Positions 48,761 through 60,960 of a stretch of DNA of 64,000 nucleotides are shown here, one piece after another. Positions within the stretch are counted from its first letter, which is position 1; each line of letters opens with the position of its first letter. A program made the position numbers and the translations under genes. Below the pieces are notes generated by a model. The model ran no database searches. It had not been told where the DNA came from and saw nothing but the letters and a program-made list of their open reading frames with translations. Origin of the DNA: Prinia subflava (taxonomy: Eukaryota; Chordata; Aves; Passeriformes; Cisticolidae); the NCBI RefSeq assembly GCF_021018805.1, contig NC_086258.1, positions 5,929,081 through 5,993,080 on the forward strand. Reading direction: 5' to 3'.

Positions 48761-51700
48761 GTGTTCCTCAGGGATGTTAAATCTCCAGGATGCCAGTTTG
48801 TGGAGTGGTTGTCCTGAGACTTGAGCTTTTTTAGGCTGCATCTGCCTATGCTGGCAGGAAACCTGTTCTGTGGCATGGGCTGTGATCCCTTTCCCAGGAT
48901 GCCCCAGGGAATTGTGCCCTGCTCTTGCAGGAACATGAGATTTGCAACGTCCCTGATCTCTCCTGTGCTGCACCTGTGGCTCCTTTTCTGGGGATCTTGG
49001 TTATTTTTCATTTGGTGGGTCCTGGGGAGGTGTGTGGTGGGAAACAGGACAGGGGTGAGGTACTCTGGGTGGGGGGTATGTGTCTGCAGTGATTGCAGCA
49101 TCATTTCTGCTGCCAGTGCACAGCTGCTCTGCTGGGAGAGGGGTGGCTACTGTGATGTGGCCAGCTCAGAAACAGCCCCTCCAGCTGTCACCTGTAGCCT
49201 GGGGTCTCACCTTGCTTCTGGCCTTGTAGCTAAAAGGCTTTGGATGTGTTGCTCTGCAGGCATTGGAGCCTGCAAAGCCCAATCCCTCTGGCTTTGTCTA
49301 GCAGTTGGGTTTTAAATAACAAGGTCTAATTCTGCAGCCTGTTCTGTTTCCCTGTAGCTGGGGGAAAAAACCCTGTAGTGTCCCACTGTGTGTGTGTTAT
49401 GTGATGTCTAAGCCGAGTTTGAGCCCCAGCCCATCCCACGATTGCTCTCTGTGGCTGCAGGAATGTTATCTCTGAGGTCTGCACCTGCCCTGATAGACTT
49501 GGCTGGAAGTGGGTCAGTAGGTTTAAAAGTTCTGGGAAGATATGTTGTGATCGTATCAGCATCACACCATAAAAGAAACAGGCTTGAAGACAAATTCAAG
49601 GCAACAATGAAAACTTGGAGAGGAACGGAGAGAAGAGGCAGCGGATCAGCAGATGTAGAAATCCCTCTGGGTCCTATCAAGTGTTTTGCCAGTGTTAAAT
49701 GCTGAGTAAAATATAGTGTGTGAGAGATCAGATCACTGGGTATTCCCTCCGGATGGGGAGATCCCGGGTTGAATATCTCTTTGGTGAATCATCTTCTGGA
49801 GCTGTCGGAGCAGAGATCTGGCATGGGGTTATCGCTGGGTCTGACTGGCTGCTGGAGGTGACGTTGCTTCCAGGCTATTTGGGCAATCCTACTTGAAGAA
49901 GACACATAAATAGCATCATCCTGCTCTCTGCCACTAAAGCTCTGTTTCCTGAATGCTTGGATTCAGCAAGAGCAAATGAAACCCTTTTGGGATGGTCTGA
50001 GAGGGCATTTACGGGGGAATGAGCAACTGGATGAATTTTGGCAGGAGCGTGCTCTGCTGCCTTTGCCTCCAGGAGGGCTTGGGGGAGGACAGCCCACAAA
50101 ACTTCTTTAACAGAAGCATCCTGGGAATTTACAAGAACCATTGAAGGGCTCTTCCAGGTCTTCAGCAGCTTCTGGCTGTTTTGCTAGATCTTCCTTTGTG
50201 AGCTGGGAGGTGGGTTACTGGCAGAGAGATCAATACAGGGGAAAGAAGCAATTGCTAAATGACCTTCATGAAAGATGCTGAAGGACCTGTGTGGCACCAG
50301 GAGGTATCAGGCCAATGTGAGAGAAATCATACAAGGAAATCCTGTGAAAGAGATGGTCCAGTTAGATTTTTTGCTTTGCTTTTTCTTTTAATCCCTCACT
50401 GTGATTTTTACAAAGAGGAGTTTGGATGTGAAAAGACTGTCTTATGTTGCATGAAGAACATGGTGGGAGGGAGAGGACTGTGCAGCCTTCATGGTGCCGT
50501 GGAGATGGGTTGCCTTCTCCAAGTCTGGTCTGGGGACATGCTGTGAGGAAGAATTACCTACTGCCTTTCTCCCTTGTTTTGGGGAGCCACGTGTCAGCTG
50601 TAGCTGATCTTGGGGACTGTTTGTCTTCATTCTTCATTTGGGATCCTTTGAGACAGTCCATGTGGACAGCATGAGAGTTGCAGATACTCTATTTGAAAAG
50701 CTGTAGAATTACTGAGAGAGGGAGTGGTTTAAATTGTATCTCCTGCAATAAATGAGCACAGCTGGGTCTCCCTTCTCCCATGGGGGAATGTGTTTGAGGG
50801 ACAATCCCAACCACCCTTTGCTTTACCAGGCCCTGCTCAGCTCTGCCCAGGGCAGCTGCTTTTCAAGCACCAGGAGTGTTGTCTGAAGCAGTCAGCAACG
50901 CCGGGCTCGCCTGTGCTGGGCTGCTCTGCGACTTCACTGCTCCAAGTACAGACAGCAAGCTGTTCCTGCGCGTGGGCTACCGGTGCTGCCAGGAAAGCTA
51001 TTCTCATTCAGGAGAGAGAAATGAGCTGTGCAAAAAGAAGGCACGTCTTGTATCGATAGGCATCGCCTGCCAGTTCAACCAGTACGTGATGGTGCTGCTC
51101 CATGGAGCTGGCTCAGGAGGTTTGAGGGGGATGTGCTGGATAGGGGCACTCTTTGGGCTGTGTGGATATTGATAAAGGATCCTCCTGGCTCCTGTGGTTA
51201 AATTGGTATGGCTGGCCCTGGGTGGGATTCTGCAGGGATTCCTCACAACAGGGACAGAGTGACACACGATGAAGTGACACAGTGGAGGACACAGTCCCTT
51301 GTGTGTCATGTGGGTGTTAAAAGCGATGTCCCACTGCTGCTCCCAAGGCATTTTCACCCCATCTGGCCCATAATAACATGGGCGTAGAAATGCCTTGGGC
51401 TGCTTTTTGGGCTTCTGTAGTCTCTTTAACATTTGTCCTTGTGTGGTGTTTGAAGCTCGCTGAGGATGCTGCCTTCATGCTGCACAAGGAAGGTTTTATT
51501 TCAGCCCTTTGCTTGCATCTTTTGGGAGGAAACTGCTGGGAGTCTTAAAAGAACTGTCGACACAATCCTTCCTTTTGGAAAATTTCAGCTCCTGGTGGAG
51601 GTGTCTGTGTGTCGAGCAGAGTCCTCGAAGGGTTGGGTGGAGGGTGCTGGAGCCACTCCACGCTGTAGCCCGAGGGCTCTGATTTTGGGCAGAGCCAGGC

Positions 51701-54700
51701 TGGCAGGGTGCCGAGCTGCGGGAGGCTCCGTGAGTGCTGGTATCTCCTGCAGATCTGGGATCTGCTCAAGTGTGTCTGCCCCGACGCCAGCCCCTGCTCG
51801 GATGGTTTGTGTGTTTGTGCCTGCCCTGTGATCCCTTGGCCTGTTTCTGAGATGGGAGCTGCCAGTGTGATTGCTTTCACCCCCAGTTTGGCACAAGGGA
51901 GTAAGACAAGAGGAACTGGCCAGGGAAGCAGGGAGATTTCAAGCCATGCCTCTGGGGTGGGAGAGGAAAGCTCAACTTCTACGTGTTGCATTACATCACA
52001 TTTCCCTCTTCTTCTAAAAAAACCCCCCAAAACTATGCAAGGAAGTGGGAGACATGTCTCACCCTGTGAGCTCCCCATGACAGCCTTTGAGAGGGAAGAG
52101 ACCCCAACTCATCTCTGCCTTGCTGGGTCACAACTCCTTCTCCCTTCCCTTTTTGGGGTGCTCTGGGGCTCCTCAGCCAGGGGCTGCCATCCCCCCTGGC
52201 CATGTTGGAGGCCCCTGGCCCACCATGGGCCCTGTCCCCTGCCGGATGTCAGGGAGCCAGACGGGCTGCCCTGGCCATCGCAGCTGAGCTGCCAGCCCTG
52301 AACAATGGGGCCATTGAGGGGCTAGAGCTGGGGGTGAGGCCAGGCTGGCCCGGCTGTGGGCTGCGGACAGGGAGGACAGCTGAGCCCGCTTGTTCCACCC
52401 CAGCCGAGCTACAGCCCAAAATAGGCACCTGGTGGCCATTCAGAGGCTGGGCCTCTTTGTCTGGAGGCCACAGCTTGTTTGCATGTGGGGATTCTGTGGA
52501 GTATTTATGGCTGGGAGAGGGGGAAGGAAGGAGGGAGCCTGGCAGTTGTGTGACCTTATTTTTATTTGTTTTTTGGTGTTAAAAAGGCAGGACTGATGGT
52601 ATTTTTGTACCCACCCCACATCTTCCCGTAGGTGCTTATGCTTCCTTGCAAGCCAGGCACATCTGTCCTGGTGCAAGAGCAAGATTATCGTGGCTGCCAT
52701 GATGGCTGGGCTACGGGGCCAAGGGGCAGAGAGAAGAAGAGCCCCATGGTGAGGTTTTGGTGCTCCCAAAAGCCATTGACTGTGGTCAGTGAGAGGCATG
52801 AGATGCCAACATTTGGTGAAACCACTACCCTGTCCCCATTTTATCTCCATCTGCCATCCTGGTTGCTAGCCCCAGGTTCCTGTGTGGCTGCCACAGCCAT
52901 CTCCTGCCCCATGGGGTGCACGTGGGTGTCTGCAGACGTTGCTTCCCCGTCCTCCTTCACCAGACCCCCTCTGATCTGCTTTTGGGAGACTGAAATGGAT
53001 TCTGTCTGGCTCTGATAGACACTGAGCATCTGCTGTGCCCAGTGACTCCCAAAATCGTGCCTCTTCATAGCCGTGCTTGGATTTAAGGACTCGACGTGAG
53101 GTGTCTGACGGGGTGGTTGTGGCTCGAGCCCACTCTGAGTTGTGCTGCTAAAAGCAGGGGTTATATCTGCGTTGGGAAGGGTGTAAAATTAATGCAATGT
53201 TTGGATCAGCTCATTAACTAACTGTGCTGGTCCAAATCTTGCCCTTGGAGGCATGTGTGTTGCTGCCAGAGCCATCAACATAAAGCCTCTCTGCAACACA
53301 GCCGGGGATAGGATTTGGCCTGTTTATATTCACGGTGCAAAAAGGACCGAAGGATTAATGACTGATTACTTCTCGGGCCAGCGGGAGCCCTGGGTACCCA
53401 TCCAGTCTGCAGATAAAATGCAGGGCAGACCAAGACAAAGCTTTGCAACAGAATCCTCCCAATTACCTCACCGATCTCCCCGCGTGCCGTAAAATGCACC
53501 GTCAGCTCTGCAGCCGGCTCTCAGCCCGGGGACCAAACACCCCCCGACACTGCTCCGAGCCGAGCCGCGAGGCTTCAGGGAGAGAAGCCTCATCTCCCTC
53601 CGCCTCACCCCTCTCCTGACCTGGGCATCATTTGGAGGTGGTTTGGTGAAGCCTTGGCTGGTCCCTACCTGTCTGTGCGTGTGTTTGAGCATCCTGTCGG
53701 CCCCCCCAGCGGAGCCTGCGCGTTGGATGCAGTTTCTATGGTTACTGCAGCTCCCGGGCCCGGGAAGAGCAGTTGGATGCTGGAGCTGGCAGGACCGATT
53801 TCTCCCTCTGGATCAGCCAGAAACTTGACAGGGAGTGTGCAGGAGCGACAAAGAGGAGGAGAGAGGGAACCCGGGAAAAAGCCCTGTGCCTGCTGGGTAC
53901 GGGGGTTGCCCCCAACAGGCTGTCCTCCAAACAGGCTCCAACACAGAGAGGGGGAGGGAAAAAAATAAAAAGCATGATGAGAAAATTGCAGTTCTGGTAC
54001 TCACATGAAGGTGACATTTGTTGTAGCATCTCTAACCATCGATTCGGGAATCTCAACACATGGAAGTTTTAACTGCTGCCAGAGCCTGACTATTGTACCC
54101 ATATTTGTTTTCTCCCAGCCCTTCTTTCCTCTTATTTAATTCTTTAAGGGTTTTTTTATCTTGATATTTTCCTTCCTACACATACAAGTTTCCTCCCTGT
54201 GTCTATATATTCCTCTCCTGTTGGTTAGGCTAAAAGTTCAAGGCACGTTTAGCCCTCACCACATGTGGTGTTGACGGCACTTGGGAATAATTGGGAGATT
54301 TTTGGCAGCCTTGCTGCTGTGGCCACCCTGGTGTCCTGCTGATGGATGTGAGCACTGGTGTGCAAGGATGCAAACCCGGCTGTGTGTTTACATCTGCAAT
54401 CAGGGACTCCCCTTGCCCCATCATTTCATCTACCCTGCCTCAAATACTCATTGTGCCCACCAAATTGGTTCAACCTCATAGGCTGCACTTGCAAAACCCT
54501 TTCTTTCTGGCTTGGCCACTTCATCTCCTCGGAACAGCCATCAGACAGGGCAGTGCCTCTGAAACATGCATGCTGTAATAGGCATCTCCATTCCTGCTCT
54601 TATGGGCAGGGTGTGGGGACAGGAATGAAAATAATTAAACCAAAGGCTTGGGCAATGAAGGGCTCTCGCCCTGACCTGCTTGGGAGGTAACTGGGAGCAC

Positions 54701-57700
54701 AGGTCTCCCTGTGCTTCCCAGGTGAGGAAGGCTGCTCGCCCAGGGAGCTCTCGGTGAGCCCTGAGCCAGTCAGACTGGCTCTCCCGTCTCCCCGGGGCAG
54801 CTCCGAGCACTGCGGCTCTGTCAGGCAAGGGGTTGCAATGGGTTATGGCTGTCCCTGAGTCAGAGAGGAGAAGCAGGCAGGCAGGCAAGGGAAGGATTTG
54901 CAGAGTTCTGGCTGTTTCCAAGTCTGACAAACTGAAAAAAAATCCCTGTAATGCCAGAAAACTGCACCCTGCCTTGTGCACCAGGGTGTCTCGTAGGTGG
55001 AGGAAGGATAGAATATGAGTTGAGTGACTCTCTTGGATTTGCACTGGGGACTTCTGCTATCCCCAAAACACACTGTCTGGCCCTGCCCACCTTGTGAGTG
55101 GGGCCAGTGGCTCCTCAGACTGCAGGGGTGGCAAGTCTCCTCCTCATACAGGGCCAGCCCAGCTCCTTGCAGAGGGGAGAGGCAGCAGTGCCTGAGGAGA
55201 TGTTACATGACTTCTTCTGAGCTATGGCCTAGTTTCAAGGGAGCCACTGCCCTCAAAACTGTCTGGCCCTTTCCCCTCACCTGCTCCACACACTCACATA
55301 ACCACTCCCATTCCTGACCTACACTGGGACTCTTTATTGGGCTGACAACTGATTCACCCAGGCAGAATATTCTGGACTGATTGGGCAGATTCCTAGGTCC
55401 CAGACGAGGTTGGAGATGTTTCTTCAGTGGGGTGGTTGCAGTTGGAAAGGCTCTCCTTCCTCTCTGTCTCTGCAGCTGGATGAGGACCAATACCCAGTAT
55501 CCTGAGCCTTTCTGTCTGAGGCTGTGCAAAGCCTGGGCTGGATGCAGAAGGGCTAAGCCCTGACCTGGGTGTTCCCACAGGCACACCACCATGGATGTTC
55601 CCAAGGGGACATCACAGCATCTGCAGCAGCACTGGATACTCTGCTGTTATAGGACCTACCCATGCTCTCTTGCTTCTCTTGGATCCTTTGGGAGGTGGTG
55701 AAGCAGAGCAAGAAGCAGCAATTTACCCTGGACCCCATGGCTCAGCCTGCCTGTCCTGACTCTGCTGGATGGACTCTGCAGCCCTGGCAGCCAGCACATT
55801 CCTGCCAGCCATTCCCAGGCTGCTGCCACCACCAGAGATGGTGGTGGGAGGCAGAGAACAGGGTGTCTGCAGCCCCCCAGCTCTCTGAATCACCTGCTGG
55901 GCCCTTTGGTTGCTGGGACTTGCAGCTGCTTAAGCCGTGTTTACCCTTCCCCAGTCCCTTTTCTCCCTTTTCCCCAGGCAGACTGAAGCCAGACAAGAAA
56001 GGGCAGATGCATCTCCCCCTCGACAAGTCGCTGCAGGTGAGCCGGGAGCTGCTTGGCACGCACACCTGAGCCACCTGGCCCTCCTGCTGTGTTAACCATT
56101 TTGTGCAGGCAGGCAGGAGCAGCGCTGCAGCGGGGCTGGGCAGCTCGCCAGGGAATGCGTGGGAGCAGGGGCTGGGGGATGCTTCAGGGAGAGGGAACGG
56201 CCCCACTGAGGATCCTCTCTCTTCCTGTGGCTGCAGGCGTCGAGTCGGGCCACTCCCAGTCTGGATCGGTGGCTCAGGTGGCCTCTGAAAATGGAACATC
56301 AGGCCCATAGTTTTCATATTTTCCCTCCTCCTGCCTTGCTCCTTGCAGAAGGGAGCCCCTGGAGAAGCAGGTCTATCTGGGAGCAGGGGGTAGAAGGCAG
56401 AGCTGGGCAGTGAGCAAAGTGTTTTGCATCACTGGAGCTGGGCGAGATGGGTAAGGCTCTCTCCTAGCCCAACACGTTGGATGGCTCATGTCTCCTCAGC
56501 TGGGCTGGACCCAGACTGGTCCCTGTAAGAGGTGTGTCCTGGCTTGATGTCAAATCTGGACTCCCTGGAGGGCATCATGTTCCCTGAATGGGATCACACT
56601 TGCAGTGCTGTCTGTGTGCTTTCCTTGGGTTTCAATGCACCTGCCTGGGTGGCAGTGGGAACAACCTCTTGGAACTGGATGCAGGTATCCATCTTCAGGA
56701 AAGCTGCCTAGAAAGTAGCCTGGTTTTCTGAAAGAGCAAAAGCTTTACTGAAAGTAAGACTTTCCCTCCAATCTACCTTCCTTGTCATGAAGGAGCCATG
56801 GTGACTTCTGTTGGAGGAAATGAAACCCAGTTTTAGTTCCATGTTCTGAGAAATGTTTGAATTACAATGAAGAATGTCTCTGTATTGGTTTTCAGCCCAG
56901 AAAAAGGGCAAAAGTTCTTGATTGATTTATATTTCAAACCTCTCTTGCCCCACTTGCCTGCCTGGAGTTCCAAACCTCAAAGTGCCCAGCTCCAAGACAG
57001 TATTTTGCACATGGGCTCATTTGGGTTAAATTCAAGGCTGTTTTTATCTGCTTCAGGCAAATGTCATTGTGATCCTTTTGGTGTCACTTTGCTGTTCCCA
57101 AGTAGGTTCCTAGAGAGACGGTAGGAAGCTGAACATGTACATACACCTCCAAAGCACTTGGGTATTTCCAAGTGATGCAACCTCAGATTCCTTTCCCACC
57201 TCCCCCCGTTCCCCTTTGCTTTAGACTTTTTTATTCTCAAAGATCAGCTTGGGTTTGGGGATTTTTTGTACTGTTTTAGACTTCTTGAGGCAGAGCCTTG
57301 CCTGGGGGCAGAGATGGGCAGCCCAGAGTGAGGGTGGTACAGGCAGGATGGCTGAGGAGATGCTGACCCCTTGGGAAGACTTGTTCCATCTGTAGGCCCA
57401 TCTGTGACTCTGCCTGACTGTGAAATGCTCCCATGGCTGGGACACATCATCAGGTGAGAAGTAACATCAGCTATTTGCATGCTGGCTAAGCCCATGGATC
57501 AGGCTGAGGAATGTGCTGGTTTGTGTGCAAGACCAGTTGCCTTTCCACCAAGAGAACTGATCTCTGTGTTAAAACAACAATTAAAGTCATTTGCTGTTTA
57601 GATGCTCTGTAAAACCATAGATTTTGGCCCTTGGTGGCCACTGCTTGCTGGAAGATCCCAGGTTTCTACCAGGCCAACCCTTCCAATTACATGTGTCAGT

Positions 57701-59589
57701 GTTACAGTGCTGTGTGACTTCTCTCAGCCCAGTGTGGGAATGCTCTGGTGAGGGGTTTTGCTTGCTGAGGCTTTCACACAGGTTGTTCTCCCCCAGACCT
57801 GCCTGTTGCTGAACGTGTGCCAATGAACCAGGGAGGGACTGTTCCAGTTTCGCTCATCCTCCAGACCTGTAACCAGCTGGCAGCAATGTCAAAGATGACT
57901 TGTCCCTGTAGACAAAGTCATGCTTGACATCACTGTAATTAATCCGATTCCTCGAGGTCGTGGTTCGAACATAACCTAATTGTCTTGGAGAGGCAACACC
58001 CTCTGGATCACATGGTGTCTCCTCTCAGGTGTAGGTACTGTGTGAAACCTGGGAAGCAGCTGGGCTCAGAGGGGTCTCCTGACCCCGAGTTCTCCCCCCA
58101 GTGCTGGGGTCTCCAAGTGAGGGGTTGGGAACTGCAGTGGAACCATGGTTTCCTGTGAAGACCTGCCTTTCTGTTGCCCACCTGCTTATGCAGCTCAATC
58201 TCCCTAGGAAAGAAAAATGGATTGAAAATCTTTTGCTGCTGGGTAAAGAGGCAAGCAGGAAGCTTGTGTTCTCTGCTGGGATGTGGGACTGGAATGGTGA
58301 GCACAGGGAGGGGAAGGAGAGATGTTTTCCCATCTACAAAAATCTTTAAAAAATAAAATCCTGCCCTCCTACTGCATAGGACAAACCCTTCTGAAATGAC
58401 CTGTCAGAAATTTCCAGCAGGGCTCAGGCTTTCTGAGCTGTCCTCTGGAATAACCAGTGATGGCATCTGTAGCCCTTGTGTGGGCTGGGGGGACCTGGAT
58501 TTCTCTTTCTTCATGCTCCATGGGGGACTGACATGGTTTATTTGTCCTGAGGCTCCATCCTCCCCAGGACAGACCTGGGTGGAATTCCCTTGGGTCCTGC
58601 TGTTCCCCACATAAGCTCTTGTTTTCATTGTGCTGTAACAAGGCACAGGGTTGTGTTCCCACCAGCTCTGCCCTGTGAAGGGGCACCCGGGGAACTCCAG
58701 TGCCCTGGTTCTCTATTTCCCCTGCTTGGGTTTTATTTCCTGAGCAGCTACCGTTCCATGCACGGGCAATGCCCTGCGCTTGAGCCTCTGCACTGATTTT
58801 GTACGTGAGGGTAGAGCCCCAATCTCACACTTTGTCCTGCTGCCACTCTCCTAAAACTCCTGGAGGAAGGAGTTTGGGCTCCCTATTTGCAGGGAACAAG
58901 AGTCCCGGTGGTGAGGCTGGGATGTGAAACAAGCCGAGCGTTTTGTTTTGTAGCTCCGTACATGGCAGCGTGGCTAAACGCGGAGGCAGATTTCAAGGCA
59001 CGGTCGTTTAACTACACTGGGAACGTCTGATTCCAGGCATGCTTATTTCACAGATTTTAGTTGCACATTTCCTGGGCAACAGTTTTGCAAATGTAATTCT
59101 GCAGGTAGGCTTTGGGGGCTGAGGGCGGCGGGTGCAGCTGGGCGAGCGCTCGCTAGCAAAGGAACTTGAAACCCTCTTCCCCCTGTGCCTTGTGGGTTTG
59201 GTGTTGTTTTGTTTTCCCTCTTCAAATGAAGAGTTGGAAAACATCTGAGACCAATACTGGAATAGAGTGGGAGGAAGGGAAGATTTTAAAGTCCTGGTCA
59301 AGATAATGGGAGCAGCTTCCTTTATGGATTATGAATTTGCTTTCATAGCTTGACTCTAGTTTTTTTGCAAAGAACATGGTTTGGCTCCCACTGTCTTCAG
59401 CAAAGCTGGACCAAAGTGGCCTTAGTGCAAGACAGACTCAGAATTTGGCTTTATCTTTTAAGGGTCCCATTCCGCTGCTTGTTAGCGGGTCAAATTTTGG
59501 AGCTCTGACTCAGGCTGAACTTTCAGTGGCTTTTGCACCTGGAGATTTCAATATCTGTCTGCAGGGGAGGTGAACACCAAACGGCATCC
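48761..59589. other. Intergenic sequence without recognised genes
   Basis: About 11 kb. No exon is recognised. The 53200-53480 stretch has the look of a conserved noncoding block (aggattaatgactgattact and neighbours). Near 53732-53745 there is an RFX X-box-like GTTTCTATGGTTAC. The remainder is unremarkable. Confidence 0.5.
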
Positions 59590-60960
59590 CTAGCTGCAAC
59601 TCCTTAAGACGTTACCTCCCCCTTCATCCCCTCCAGCTGTTTATTATTTCCCTCCTGCTGCTGCTTGCCACCTCCACGGTGTGTCAGAAGAACGGGACAT
59701 GAATGCTCCCACCTCAGCCGCTTCCAGCACAAAGTCTGGCAGGGCTTTCTTCCAGCTGCTGGGGAAAGGGGCTTCAGGCAGAGCTGCCAGCCTTTGCCCA
59801 GGAGCCTCGGAGGAGAGTGCGAGAGCTGTTCCACCGGCGCTGCGCCGGCAGCGGGAGCCTCCGGCACAAGGGAGCAGATGAACAAGCTGCCGGGGGTGGC
59901 AGCGGTGGTGATAACATCTGGACCCACCCGAGGAGAGCACATCTCCCGATGCTGTAAGTGCAGGGCTGGGACCTTTCGCTGCTGAGCTGCCCCTGCTCCC
60001 TCTGAGTTCAGCAAGAGTTCGGGGTGCTCAGCCTCTCGCAGGTGCGGGGTCGTGCAAGCCGCTGGCACTGAGTTTGATGGGAGCCACACCTGAGGGAGCG
60101 CCCTGGGGCTGCTGCCTGCCGGGCTGGGCGAGTCCCTTTGGGCTGCCTCCTGCCAAGTTCCCAGGTACAGCCTATTCCAGTGCAAGACGGAGTCTGCTGG
60201 AGCCAGTTGTTGAGCTGCAAAGCTCTTCCTGGGATGAGAAGTGGCTAAAGAGCCACAAATAACCTTTAAAAGAGAGTTGCTGTAGAAGCCAGAGGGTCCC
60301 AGGGGAGCTGGAGCCTCCCCCCACCTCCCTTTGCTGGCTGGCGGGGGGCTGCGAGCGGAGCATTCCCATCGCTTCGTGCAGGGAGACAGCCCCGTCGCCT
60401 TGCCGCAGCCAGGGAGGCATCGCTGCTCTGCCACCTCCCTCTTCTTCCCTTTCATCTTTTTTTCCTCCTCCCGAGTCCCCCTGAGTCCCCCCGCAGCCTC
60501 AATCCGACTTGAAAATCTCAAGGCAAATCCTGCTAAATAGGGAGATTTCGCCCGGCTGCGTCCCTGCCCTCCCTGGTCTCTCGCTCCCTTTGCCGTTTCT
60601 GGCCTGCTGGGTTTTGTGTTTCAGTTGTTATAAATAAAGCTCCAGGCACTGATTTGGGTATACAATGACACCTTGTGTTATTAGACAGCACAGGACAGAC
60701 TTTGCAAGGGGAGCCCGCTCGCCCGCCCTCCCTCTCCTGCGCTGCCTGCGGGCAGCCTCTCGCAGGCTCGGGGGTGGCTGGCAGCAGGTGCTTCTGCCTC
60801 CCTGCTGCTGCCCAAAACCACAGCCCCCAGAGAGAAAACCCACCCCAGAGCATCTCGGCCCCTGCCTGGACAGGGTTTAAATAGAGGTGGCGGTGGGAAC
60901 TTTTTTCGTTTAAAGAAGGGAGGCAGAGAAGATGGGAGAAGTCTGGACTCCCCGTTTTGT
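59590..60960. other. GC-rich stretch with a long open frame of doubtful meaning
   Basis: GC-rich sequence with moderate CpG. A 305-codon frame is open on the minus strand (60521 to 59604), but its translation is Ser/Pro/Ala/Gly-rich and matches no family I know. TATAAATA at 60629-60636 overlaps an AATAAA at 60633-60638. It could be a weak promoter or a noncoding exon; I do not call a gene. Confidence 0.35.

Noticed and set aside
48319..48780. 153-codon plus-strand frame with hydrophobic segments
   Set aside because: It lies inside the LTR-like repeat, whose sequence is noncoding; the frame arises from the internal repeat units.
57940..57985. ggttcgaac resembling a tRNA B box
   Set aside because: No A box at proper distance and no cloverleaf; the B-box consensus fails after the first nine bases.
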